The position numbers and the translations under genes were made by a program. DNA of 64,000 nucleotides. Origin: Streptomyces phaeolivaceus (GTDB taxonomy: Bacteria > Actinomycetota > Actinomycetes > Streptomycetales > Streptomycetaceae). Below the pieces are notes generated by a model. The model made no database searches. It was given only the letters and a program-made list of their open reading frames with translations, and was not told the DNA's origin. Shown one piece after another: positions 33,966 through 42,438 of this stretch (its first letter is position 1; each line of letters starts with the position of its first letter). The stretch lies in assembly GCF_009184865.1 (NCBI RefSeq), contig NZ_CP045096.1, positions 7,440,001 to 7,504,000 on the forward strand, written 5' to 3'.

Positions 33966-35758
33966 AGCGAGACTCCTTGCCGGCGGTGGGCCCCCCGCCC
34001 GGTACGGGGAACGGTGGTGATGACGTCCCCGAGCAGTTCCTCGTGCCCTCGCCCGGCCAGCCAGCGCCCGGCCACATCGGCGTACTGCTCGTCGTAGCCG
34101 TCGTCGAGTTCTTCCCAGAACCCGGTCAGACGGTGCCTGGCCGCGGCGCAGTGGATGTCCACCAGTTCCCGGGTACCGGAGGCGCCCGTGGTGTCCTCGG
34201 CGGCCGAGCGGGCGAGAGCGGTGCTCATGGTGAGCAGTTCGGCGGCGATGCGGTGCAGAGTGAGTACGGTGTGCTGCTGCTGGAAACCGTCCGCTTGGTC
34301 CGGGTGACGGTCGGTCAGCGTCTGGCACGCCCAGGCCAGTGCCGCCGCCTGCGCGGTGACGTACTCGACGTGCCCGGCGTTCACGCCGCCGAGGATCGCC
34401 GCGAGGCGCTGCCCGGCCTCGGCGGCGTTCCCCGCAGGGGCCTGCCGGTAGGTGCGGGCGTAATAGCAGTCGGTGAGGCGGAGCTGCCCGGCGAGGAGGT
34501 CCACCAAGTAGTCGACACCACCGGAGATCCGCAGGCCCCGGGCGTCCCGGTGGAAACGTTCCAGCGGCAGGGGCCGGGCGCCCCGCCGGGCCTTGCTGTC
34601 GGCTGTCTCGTAGCCCTCGCCGCCGAGCAGCCCCATCGTCCGCTCCAGGACCCGCCAGCAGGTCTCGGAGGCGACGTTCTTCAGCATCGCGTGCTCGTGC
34701 AGCGGATCGGTGTCCTGACTCAGCAGGGTCCAGCGGACCAGGCTCTCGGCGGCGTAGGTGTCGGCCATCGACAGCGCGATGATCCGCTGGATCTCGGGAA
34801 ACGCCCCGAGCGGACGGCCGTCTATGGTCCGTCGGCCGGTGAACTCGCGTGACCACTCCAGACACAGGCGCGCGATGGCCAGGGACGGCGGTACCACGCT
34901 CAGGGTCCGGGCCAGATAGATGAACTCCTTCACCTCGCGGGCGAGGCGTCCCAGTTCCGCGCCGCCGAGCATCCGGGAGGCGGGCACCTCGACGTCCGTG
35001 AGCCGCACATGGCCGATGGGGGCGCCCCTCAGGCCCATGAAGTCCTGCTGTCCGACGACCTCCAGGCCCGGCGTCGTGGTGTCCACGAAGAACGACACAC
35101 TCCGCGGTCCCTCGACCGTGTGCAGGGTCGCGGTGACGTCGAGGAGGTCCGCGATCACCGCGTTGCCGATGAACACCTTCTCGCCGTTCAACCTGTACCC
35201 GCCGCCGCTTGCCAGCGGCGTCGCCACTGTCGTCTGACGGCTGTTGCCCGCCCCGGCCGGCTCGGTGTCGGCCCGGCCGGAGACATTGCCGGCCGCGACG
35301 TGGTCGCGCAGCACCTCGCGCAGCGGACCGTCCAACGGCATCCGGAGATACGCGCCGGCTCCGAACCCGTTCCCGATGCCCATGACGTTCGCGACCGGCA
35401 GTGACCAGCTCGCGGCCGTCTCGATCAGCCTGAAGGTGTTGTAGGGGGACAGCCCCCGTCCGCCGTCCTCGCTCGCGACCATCAAGCGCAGGCAGCCTCG
35501 GGCCCGCAGTTCCTCCACCACCCCCTTCGGCAGTTCGCGCGAGAGGTCGGTCCCGGTCGGGTCCACGCGCTCGTGGAGGAATCGGGTGAACTCGGCGACC
35601 GCCTCGCCTCCGACGCGCCGGTCGCCCTCCTCCTGCTGTGGGAAGGCGGCGAGCAGATCCCAGCGCACCGTGCCGAGAAAAAGCTCATTGCTCAGGCTCA
35701 CGCGGGGCGTCGAGACGTCGGCGGACGGTGTCGCGGATGATGCCGAGAAGTTCTTCAC
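33962..35758 (-). CDS. Acyl-CoA dehydrogenase-like flavoprotein lacking the catalytic Glu
   Basis: This 598-residue protein is much longer than the usual about 390. I start at GTG 35758 because GAGGGGA lies just upstream, giving a 74-nt overlap with the thioesterase gene; GTG 35701 is an alternative. The ACAD fold is visible in 'YRLNGEKVFIGNA', 'FFVDTTTPGLEV' and 'VRLTDVEVPASRMLGG'. At the position of the catalytic base (usually I-x-E-G-T) the sequence is 'LRISGGVDYL', so the Glu is replaced by Ser. About 150 extra residues follow. Lack of the base suggests a flavin monooxygenase, decarboxylase or other altered chemistry on a carrier-bound substrate. The NRPS gene starts within its stop codon. 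Confidence 0.8.
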   Translation of the reverse strand: MKNFSASSATPSADVSTPRVSLSNELFLGTVRWDLLAAFPQQEEGDRRVGGEAVAEFTRFLHERVDPTGTDLSRELPKGVVEELRARGCLRLMVASEDGGRGLSPYNTFRLIETAASWSLPVANVMGIGNGFGAGAYLRMPLDGPLREVLRDHVAAGNVSGRADTEPAGAGNSRQTTVATPLASGGGYRLNGEKVFIGNAVIADLLDVTATLHTVEGPRSVSFFVDTTTPGLEVVGQQDFMGLRGAPIGHVRLTDVEVPASRMLGGAELGRLAREVKEFIYLARTLSVVPPSLAIARLCLEWSREFTGRRTIDGRPLGAFPEIQRIIALSMADTYAAESLVRWTLLSQDTDPLHEHAMLKNVASETCWRVLERTMGLLGGEGYETADSKARRGARPLPLERFHRDARGLRISGGVDYLVDLLAGQLRLTDCYYARTYRQAPAGNAAEAGQRLAAILGGVNAGHVEYVTAQAAALAWACQTLTDRHPDQADGFQQQHTVLTLHRIAAELLTMSTALARSAAEDTTGASGTRELVDIHCAAARHRLTGFWEELDDGYDEQYADVAGRWLAGRGHEELLGDVITTVPRTGRGAHRRQGVSL

Positions 35759-36446
35759 GCTGTCCCCTCAGATAAAAGTGGTCGCCGGGCAGCACATGGG
35801 TGCTCAGCGGGTACGTGGTGTGTTCGGTCCAGCCCCTGAGGAACTCGGTCTCGGTGTCCGACGCGCCGCCCAGCGCGACCACCGGAAGGTTCAGGGGGAG
35901 ACCCGGCGCGTGCTGGTAGGTGTCGAGGATCCGGGCGTCGGCGCGCAGCAGCCGCACGATGATCTCCCGCAACTCGGGATCGTCCAGGACCTCGGTGGGC
36001 AGAGGGCCGAACGCCTCGACGGTACGCAGCAGCCGGACGTCGTCCAGGTGATGGGTGGGCGGGGTGTGCGGCTGGAGGTGGGGGGCTCCCATGGCCGACG
36101 CGAAGAGCACCTCCGGCTGCGGGCGCCCGCGGTCGCGCAGGGCCCGGGCCGCCTCGTACGCCGTGAGGGCGCCCAGGCTGTGCCCGAAGAACACGAACGG
36201 TGCCTCGAAAACCACCTCGTCCAGGATCGCGTCGACCAGCGTGCCCATGTCGTCGTACGGCGGTTCGTCGATACGCGCGCCCCGGCCGGGGCCCTGGACG
36301 CCCAGCACCTCGATACCGGGCAGATGGTCGACCCACCTCATGTACTCGCTGGGGGAGGCGCCGCTGTGCGGGAAGCAGTACAGCCGCACAGCGGCCTCGG
36401 CACCGGGTTTTCTGCGCAGCAGCCAGCGCGATGCTCGGTCGGACAT
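35685..36446 (-). CDS. Type II thioesterase (NRPS/PKS editing)
   Basis: The product has 253 residues. ATG 36446 is chosen because GAAGGAA lies 7 nt upstream and the length fits; GTG 36467 would overlap the PKS stop by 4 nt. The alpha/beta-hydrolase motifs are 'YCFPHSGAS', nucleophile 'FGHSLGAL' and the C-terminal His in 'GDHFYL'. Type II thioesterases clear misprimed carrier domains. No TE domain is fused to any synthase in this block, so it might also release the product. Confidence 0.88.
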   Translation of the reverse strand: MSDRASRWLLRRKPGAEAAVRLYCFPHSGASPSEYMRWVDHLPGIEVLGVQGPGRGARIDEPPYDDMGTLVDAILDEVVFEAPFVFFGHSLGALTAYEAARALRDRGRPQPEVLFASAMGAPHLQPHTPPTHHLDDVRLLRTVEAFGPLPTEVLDDPELREIIVRLLRADARILDTYQHAPGLPLNLPVVALGGASDTETEFLRGWTEHTTYPLSTHVLPGDHFYLRGQREELLGIIRDTVRRRLDAPREPEQ

Positions 36447-36463
36447 CGAATGACTTCCTTCAC

Positions 36464-39421
36464 TCACTCTTCGGGCAGGAGATGGGGCAGCAGACGCGAG
36501 ACGCTGGGGGCCAGAAGGATCGTGCGCACGGTGACCTTCACGCCGAACTCCCGTTGGACCAGCGACGCCAGGCGGGTGGCGATCAGCGAGTCGCCGCCGG
36601 CTTCGAAGAAGTCGTCGTCGGGCCCGATCCCGTCCAGTCCCAGCACGTCGCAGAACGCCTTCGCCAGTCGGGCTGACCCGTCACGCTCGTGGCCGGGAAC
36701 ACCGACCGGGGCCGGGTCGGCATCCTGGTCCAGGAGCGCGGCCGGCGGCTCGGCGTCCCGGAGGGCGGCCACCTGCGCCAGGGATTCGGGTACGGCCGGG
36801 CCGGGGGCGTAGCGCCGACGCTGGAACGGATAGGTGGGCAGGGCCGTCCGGCACCGTGCCGACGGGTGCATCCGCTCCCACGCCAGGTCGAAGCCGTGCC
36901 GCCAGAGTTCACCTGCGGTGTCCAGGACCGCGGTGTGCGCCGAGGTCCCCTCGACGGCGTGCGGCAGGCTCGACAGCACTCGATGGTCGTCCGACGCACT
37001 GCGATGGCGGCGGGTGAGGGTGGCCAGGGTGTGCCCGGGCCCTACCTCCAGCAGCACACCGGGCTCCTTGAGAGCCGTCTCCAGCGCCTGGTCGAAGCGG
37101 ACCGTGTGCCGCAGGTGCCCGGTCCAGTACCCCGGGTCGCGCACCTCGTCCGCCGTCACGGGCCGGCCGTGGCTGTCCGAGATCCACGGCACGGCGGGGT
37201 CGTACACGCGCACGGCCCGTACCCGGGCGTCGAACTCCTCGAGCACCGCCTCGACCAGACCGGAGTGGGCCGCGCTGGAGATACGTAGCCGACGTGTGTC
37301 GACGTCGCGCCCCGCGAGTTCCTCGCGGAAGGCTTCCGTCGCCTCGGCGGGGCCGGACACCACGCACTGGGAAGCGCCGTTGACCGCCGCGATGGACAGC
37401 CCGTCCGTCAGGAGGGGGCCGAGTTCGGCGGGGGAGAGGGCGACCGCGAGCATGGCTCCGGCGGGCAGACCGCCGAGCAGTCTGCCTCGTTCGACCACCA
37501 GCGCCAGTGCGTCGTCCACGGTGAGGACGCCCGCGGTGCACGCTGCGGTGTAGGCCCCGAGGCTGTGACCGAGCACCCGGGTGGGGGAGATCCCGAGGGA
37601 CTGCCACAGCCCGGCCAGCGAGTACTCCAGGGTGAACAGCACCGGCTGGGCCAGTTCCATCGTCTCCAGCTGCTCGCGGACGGTTTCCAGCCGCCGGGGG
37701 TCGTCCACGTCGGTGAGCAGGGCGGTGCGCACGGCCGTACCGAGTTCCGCGCCGAGGACGGCGGTGCAGATGTCGACCCGTTCCCGGAAGGCGGCGGACC
37801 ACGCGTAGAGCTCTCTGCCCATGCCGGGATGCTGGCCACCCTGCCCGGGGAAAAGGAACGTCACCTCGGACGGGGCGGTGCGCCGCGGGCCTCGGCCGGC
37901 CGCCCTGCGCAGCAGTCGAGCCGCGCCGGCGGGCTCCTCGCCGACCACGTGCAGCCGGTGGCCGTGCGCGGTTCGGGCGCTCTGCAGGGTCCACGCCACA
38001 TCCGCGAGGGGGACCTCCGGGCGTTGCGCGAGATGGTCAGCCAGACGCTCGGCGGAGGCGGCCAGCCCTTGCGAGCTGGGCGCGGAGAGGACCAGCAGCT
38101 GGGGCAGCGCCTCACCGGCCCGGGCGGGCGGGGCGGCGGGCGGCGGGGGCTGCTCCACGACCACGTGCGCGTTGGTGCCGCCGATGCCCAGGGAGTTGAC
38201 ACCCGCCCGGCGCGGAGTGTCCGTCCGCGGCCAGGGCGTCGGCCTGTCGTTCAGCACGAACGGCCCGGAGGCGAGGTCGATCTCCTTGTTGGGTGTCGTG
38301 AAGTGCAGGCTGGCCGGGATGATGCCGTGTTCCACGGCAAGGACCGTCTTGATCAGGCCGATGACCCCGGAGGCGGTGTCGGTGTGCCCGATGTTCGACT
38401 TGACGGACCCGATCCGACAGAACCCCACGCGGTCGGTGTCGGCACGGAACGCGTTGGTGAGCGCGCTGATCTCGATCGGGTCGCCCATGGGGGTCCCGGT
38501 GCCGTGGGTCTCCACGTATCCCACGGTGCCCATGTCCACGCCGGCCACCGCGTAGGCCGTGCGGATGGCGGTGGTCTGCCCTGCCACGCTCGGCGCGGTG
38601 AACCCGACCTTGTCGATGCCGTCGTTGTTGACGGCCGAGCCCCGGATGACGGCGTGGACGTGATCACCGTCGGTCAGCGCGTCGGACAGCCGCTTGAGCA
38701 GCACCACACCCGCGCCGTCCGCGGCCACCGTGCCCCGGGCATCGGCGTCGAACGGACGGCAGTAACCGTCGGGGGAGAAGATGCCGTCCTCCGGTGGGAT
38801 CACCACGGGGTGTGGCGTGCGCAGGCTGATGCCTCCGGCCAGTGCGAGAGAGCAGTCGCCGGCCAGCAGCGCCTGGACGGCGAGGTGCACGGCGACCAGG
38901 GAGGTCGAGCAGGCGGTCTGCACGGTGACGGCGGGGCCGGTGAGCCCGAGCTTGTAGGCGGCCCTGGTGGTGAGGAAGTCGACGCCGGTGGCGAGTTGGA
39001 GGTGCCAGTCGGGGACGACCCCCGCCACGGCCGGATCGGCCCGCAACTGCTCCACGTAGGAGGAGGCGCCGGATCCCGCGTACACGCCGATCGGGCCCGG
39101 CTGCCCGGCCGGTACGCAGCCACCGCGTTCCAGGGCCTCCGCGCAGCATTCGAGGAAGACACGCTGCTGCGGGTCCAGCAGCAGCGCTTCGGCGGGGGAG
39201 TAGCCGAAGAAGGCGGCGTCGAACCATTCCGCTTCGGGAACGATGCCGTAGGCGGGTACGGCCCGACCGTCACCGGCCTCGGGGAAACGGGTGATCAGGT
39301 CACGGCCCGTCAGGAGGTGCTCCCAGAACTCCGCGGTGTCCGCGGTGCCGGGATAACGTCCGGCCATGCCAATGACCGCGACTGCGGCGCTGCCGTCGCC
39401 GAGGTCGTCCGTGAAGCTCAT
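36464..39421 (-). CDS. Type I PKS module KS-AT-ACP
   Basis: The product has 985 residues from ATG 39421. KS covers about 12-430 (Cys near 170 in 'TACSTS', 'ETHGTGT', 'KSNIGH': all three catalytic residues). AT covers about 515-820 ('GHSLGAY' near 617; conserved Arg present in 'VERGRLL'; specificity segment 'SAAHS', closest to malonyl-type). The carrier domain is at about 905-980 with Ser near 945 in 'GGDSL', a PCP-like variant. There is no reductive domain, so a beta-keto unit from malonyl-CoA is expected. It is preceded by an MbtH gene and followed by the thioesterase, so this module probably extends a peptidyl chain in a hybrid pathway. Confidence 0.88.
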   Translation of the reverse strand: MSFTDDLGDGSAAVAVIGMAGRYPGTADTAEFWEHLLTGRDLITRFPEAGDGRAVPAYGIVPEAEWFDAAFFGYSPAEALLLDPQQRVFLECCAEALERGGCVPAGQPGPIGVYAGSGASSYVEQLRADPAVAGVVPDWHLQLATGVDFLTTRAAYKLGLTGPAVTVQTACSTSLVAVHLAVQALLAGDCSLALAGGISLRTPHPVVIPPEDGIFSPDGYCRPFDADARGTVAADGAGVVLLKRLSDALTDGDHVHAVIRGSAVNNDGIDKVGFTAPSVAGQTTAIRTAYAVAGVDMGTVGYVETHGTGTPMGDPIEISALTNAFRADTDRVGFCRIGSVKSNIGHTDTASGVIGLIKTVLAVEHGIIPASLHFTTPNKEIDLASGPFVLNDRPTPWPRTDTPRRAGVNSLGIGGTNAHVVVEQPPPPAAPPARAGEALPQLLVLSAPSSQGLAASAERLADHLAQRPEVPLADVAWTLQSARTAHGHRLHVVGEEPAGAARLLRRAAGRGPRRTAPSEVTFLFPGQGGQHPGMGRELYAWSAAFRERVDICTAVLGAELGTAVRTALLTDVDDPRRLETVREQLETMELAQPVLFTLEYSLAGLWQSLGISPTRVLGHSLGAYTAACTAGVLTVDDALALVVERGRLLGGLPAGAMLAVALSPAELGPLLTDGLSIAAVNGASQCVVSGPAEATEAFREELAGRDVDTRRLRISSAAHSGLVEAVLEEFDARVRAVRVYDPAVPWISDSHGRPVTADEVRDPGYWTGHLRHTVRFDQALETALKEPGVLLEVGPGHTLATLTRRHRSASDDHRVLSSLPHAVEGTSAHTAVLDTAGELWRHGFDLAWERMHPSARCRTALPTYPFQRRRYAPGPAVPESLAQVAALRDAEPPAALLDQDADPAPVGVPGHERDGSARLAKAFCDVLGLDGIGPDDDFFEAGGDSLIATRLASLVQREFGVKVTVRTILLAPSVSRLLPHLLPEE

Positions 39422-39463
39422 GATGGCCCTTCTGCCAGGGGTGGGGGAAAGGGACGCGGGTGA

Positions 39464-39673
39464 TCAGCCGGCGGACCGGCCGGTCGCCTGCCGCAGGCGC
39501 CGGGGGCGCATATCGGTCCAGACAGCCTCGATGTACTCCAGGCAGTCCTCCCGGGCCCCCTGCTTCGGCTCCCCCACCCAGCCCGGCGGCAGCGGTGTGC
39601 CGGCGGGCCAGATCGAGTACTGGCCCTCGTTGTTGCGTACGACGACGAACTCTTCGGAGGTCTCGAAGGGCAT
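39464..39673 (-). CDS. MbtH protein, canonical type
   Basis: This 69-residue protein starts at ATG 39673. It carries the full family signature: 'YSIWPAGTPLPPGW', 'CLEYIEAVWTDMRP'. Unlike the two MbtH-like proteins to the left, it keeps the Ser-x-Trp-Pro and WTDMRP motifs. It probably activates the A domains of the second NRPS block. It is 42 nt upstream of the KS-AT-ACP gene on the same strand. Confidence 0.93.
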   Translation of the reverse strand: MPFETSEEFVVVRNNEGQYSIWPAGTPLPPGWVGEPKQGAREDCLEYIEAVWTDMRPRRLRQATGRSAG

Positions 39674-40170
39674 GGTCGTTCCCTGCCTTTCCTGGTGGGT
39701 CGCTCAGGCCATCGGTGGGGTGGGGTGGGGTGGGGTCGTGCGGGGGTTCCGGGTGGGGGTTCCGGGTGGGGCTTGTCCCGGGGCAGCCGCCCGACGGCTC
39801 AGGGAGATCGGCCGCCCCGGACGCGGGCCTGTGTGGCGCCGCACCGAACGGGGCGCAGACCGGCCCCGCTGGGCCTTTCCGGTCACGGCACCAGCACCGG
39901 CCCTGACCGCGGCGGAGGCCGCGTGGACGCGGACCGCGCCGGCCGGGAAGCTCGCCGAGGCCGTCCCGAGCCTGCCCGTCAAGGGTTCCGGCCCCGGCGC
40001 CCCTTGCGTCGCCGCGCGACTCCGTGCCGATTTCCGGACCTGCCACGACCGCATACGCGTGGGGGGCGAGCGGCACAAGCAGGCCCTGGTCCCGTGACGG
40101 ACGGTGCCACCAGGCCGTACCACCGGTCGCAGCGGTGGCTCGACAACAACATGGGGAATCTCCTTGCTCG
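39674..40170. other. Non-coding gap with G-quadruplex-forming repeat
   Basis: About 500 bp separate the C-PCP gene from the MbtH operon on the minus strand; I see no supportable gene. At 39717-39735 the plus strand has four GGGG tracts separated by single T residues, and a 14-bp direct repeat based on GGGGGTTCCGGGT follows (39741-39770). This should fold as a parallel G-quadruplex. It lies 44 bp upstream of the MbtH start, within the presumed promoter or leader, on the strand opposite to the transcript. Confidence 0.6.
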
Positions 40171-42018
40171 TTACTCGGGCGAGGTGTCGTGGGCCGAGCG
40201 GGCCGCCGTACGCGCTTCCCGGCGCCGCTGGATGGTCCGGGCGCGCGCCACACGGTCCTGGCCCGCCCGTGGCACGGGGGAGGGGGATCCGGACTGCCCG
40301 GTTCCGGACAGGTGCGCGCTGAGTGCGGTGATGGTCGGGTGCTCGTAGAACGCGACCATCGGCAGGTCCCGGTCGAGCCGTCGTTCCAGCCGTGCGTGGA
40401 CGGCGGCGAGTGCCAGGGACTGGCCGCCGACATCGAAGAAGTTGTCTCGGACGGTGACGCGGTCGTTCTTGAGCACGTCCCGCCACAGTCCGAGGAGCAC
40501 GTCTTCCAGTTCCAGTCGCGGCGTCGGGGGGACGGCGTGAGGTGCCGGGGAATCGGTCGTAGCTGTCGGGGGTACGGCGTCGGACGTGCGCGGTACGGCC
40601 GAGGCCGGCGGGAGGGCCGCGTCGGGTGCCGTCCGGTCGGGGAGTGTCCCGGCCAGTGCCGCACCGGGCGCGGCCGTCAGTGTGGCCAGCGCGTCGCGGT
40701 ACCGCTCGGCGAGCCGGCGCGCCCAGTCGGGGTCGACGGTCCGCGGGTCGTAGGTCAGGGAGATCTGGTGTCCCTCGTCGGCGCCGGGGTCGACCGCCAT
40801 GCCGAGGGCGAACTTGGCGGTCGTCGGTGTCAGGGTGACCGGTTCCGCCACCAGCCCGGTGAGCACGGGCGGGGCCGGGGGCGCCGCCGGGGCGGCGAAG
40901 ACCGTCTGGACCAGTGGGGTGCTCCCCACCTCGCGGGCCGGGCGGACGGCCTCGACGATCGCCTCGAAGGGCACCTGGTCGTGGGCGAAGGCGTCCCAGG
41001 CGGACTCGCGGACCTGGGCGACCAGCTCGGTGAAGCTGTGTGCCTGGCCGACGTCCACCCGGATGGGCACCGTATCGACGAACAAGCCGATCAGATCGTG
41101 CAGGTCGTGGCGCGGCCGACCGGCGACCTGGGTGCCGACCAGCAGACTGCTCATCCCCGTGTGCCGGGCGAGCACCAGGGCGTAGCCGGCGAGCAGTACG
41201 AGGAACGGGGTGGCCGACATGCTCCGGGCGAGCGCCGAGACCGCCGCCGTGGTCGTCCGCGGCAACGCCAACACCACCTGCGCGCCCCGCTCCGTCGCGC
41301 TGTCCTCCCCGGCCTCGCGGTGCGGCAGACAGAGGGAGACGGGCGCGCCGTCGAGGCGCTCGCGCCACCAGTCGAGGTGCCGGTCGAGCCGCCCGTCCGC
41401 GAGCCGAAGGCGCTGCCGACGGGCGTGGTCGGTGTACCGCACGGCGGGCCCGGACAACCCGGTGACCGCCTCTCCCGTCTCTCCCGTCTCTCCCGTCTCT
41501 CCCGTCTCTCCCGTCTCTCCCGGATTCCTCGGCTCGTAATAGTGCTCCAGTTCCCGGAACAGTACGTCGGTCGACCATCCGTCGAAGACCGCGTGGTGGA
41601 AACAGAAGCACAGCAGATGTTCTTCCGCTGTGATGCGCACCAGTCGCAGCCGCAGCAGCGGCCCCTTCTCCAGGTCGAAGGGAAGCGCCGCCCATTCCGT
41701 CACACTCGCCTGAGCGAAGGTCTGGCGCTCACCGGCAGGAACCGACGTCAGGTCGATGAATTCCAGGGGAATGAAGGAGATTTCTGATACATGCTGCAGA
41801 GGGACCCCTTCCGCGTTTGCGACAAAAGTCGTCCGGAGGGTGTCATGGCGTTCCACGATGCGTTGCACGGCGCTTCTCAGTGCTTCCGCGTGGACCTCAC
41901 CAAAAAGCCGCAGCACCACATCGAAATTGTAAGCGGAGTCGCCCGGATGCAACCGGTCGAGGAACCACAGTTTCTGCTGGGCGAATGAGAGCTCGGTGTT
42001 CGCGTGCAATTCTGGCAC
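40171..42018 (-). CDS. NRPS C-PCP didomain
   Basis: I prefer the GTG at 42018, directly behind GGGAGG; a TTG at 42078 is an alternative. The 615-residue protein has an intact condensation domain (about 10-440; 'FHHAVFDGWS' active-site motif, 'SFAQQKLWFLDRL' C1 motif), a Pro/Ala-rich linker and a PCP (Ser in 'VGGQSLALA', near 550). It has no A domain, so its PCP is probably charged in trans, for example by the Gln-type A protein at 31758. It contains a Gly-Glu-Thr repeat encoded by a 9-bp array. It diverges from the PCP gene at 42139. Confidence 0.88.
   Translation of the reverse strand: MPELHANTELSFAQQKLWFLDRLHPGDSAYNFDVVLRLFGEVHAEALRSAVQRIVERHDTLRTTFVANAEGVPLQHVSEISFIPLEFIDLTSVPAGERQTFAQASVTEWAALPFDLEKGPLLRLRLVRITAEEHLLCFCFHHAVFDGWSTDVLFRELEHYYEPRNPGETGETGETGETGETGEAVTGLSGPAVRYTDHARRQRLRLADGRLDRHLDWWRERLDGAPVSLCLPHREAGEDSATERGAQVVLALPRTTTAAVSALARSMSATPFLVLLAGYALVLARHTGMSSLLVGTQVAGRPRHDLHDLIGLFVDTVPIRVDVGQAHSFTELVAQVRESAWDAFAHDQVPFEAIVEAVRPAREVGSTPLVQTVFAAPAAPPAPPVLTGLVAEPVTLTPTTAKFALGMAVDPGADEGHQISLTYDPRTVDPDWARRLAERYRDALATLTAAPGAALAGTLPDRTAPDAALPPASAVPRTSDAVPPTATTDSPAPHAVPPTPRLELEDVLLGLWRDVLKNDRVTVRDNFFDVGGQSLALAAVHARLERRLDRDLPMVAFYEHPTITALSAHLSGTGQSGSPSPVPRAGQDRVARARTIQRRREARTAARSAHDTSPE
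41471..41522 (-). repeat. 9-bp tandem repeat in the C domain
   Basis: Nearly six copies of TCTCCCGTC (plus-strand reading) encode (Gly-Glu-Thr)5-Gly-Glu within the C domain, between the HHxxxDG motif and the central loop. Copy number changes would keep the frame. Confidence 0.85.
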
Positions 42019-42138
42019 GCCGCCTCCCGTTGTCGTGTGATTATGGACAGCATCCGACGGGCGCTCGCCGGGTGTCAAGGAATTCGGTATCCACCTTTTC
42101 TATACAATAGATAAAAGTGCCATTGCTAGCCTGGTCGC
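42019..42138. promoter_or_regulatory. Divergent promoter region of the second NRPS block
   Basis: This 120-bp region lies between divergent NRPS genes. It contains an AT-rich core with a 13-bp palindrome TCTAT-ACA-ATAGA at 42099-42111; TACAAT inside it could serve as a -10 element for the plus strand. A plausible operator, but unverified. The PCP gene at 42139 has no obvious ribosome binding site. Confidence 0.4.
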
Positions 42139-42438
42139 GTGACTCAAATTTCAGAGCAGAATCTTGCTTCGGGCGACACCGTCGACCCTGTTCTCCAGGC
42201 CATCTGGGCCGAAGCGCTGGGTCTCGTGGACATCGGTCCGAACGACGACTTTCTCCGGCTGGGCGGTCACTCACTGCTGGCCATGCGGATAGCCGCCGAG
42301 GTGAGCGAGACCTTCGGCATCGAACTGCCCATGACCGCGGTCTTCCGCTATCCGACCCTCGCCGAGTTCGAGGTCGCCGTGCAGAGCGTGGTGAGCGAAT
42401 ACTCGCACTCGCCCCGCTTCGACCGGGGGCAGGAGTGA
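42139..42438 (+). CDS. Free-standing peptidyl carrier protein
   Basis: This 99-residue protein starts at GTG 42139. It is a single carrier domain with the phosphopantetheine site Ser45 in 'RLGGHSLLAMR'. The A-domain gene starts inside its stop codon (GTGA), so the two are made together and the PCP is most likely loaded by that A domain. Free PCP/A pairs often hold an amino acid for tailoring before it enters the assembly line; the acyl-CoA dehydrogenase at 47300 is a candidate tailoring enzyme. Confidence 0.9.
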   Translation: MTQISEQNLASGDTVDPVLQAIWAEALGLVDIGPNDDFLRLGGHSLLAMRIAAEVSETFGIELPMTAVFRYPTLAEFEVAVQSVVSEYSHSPRFDRGQE

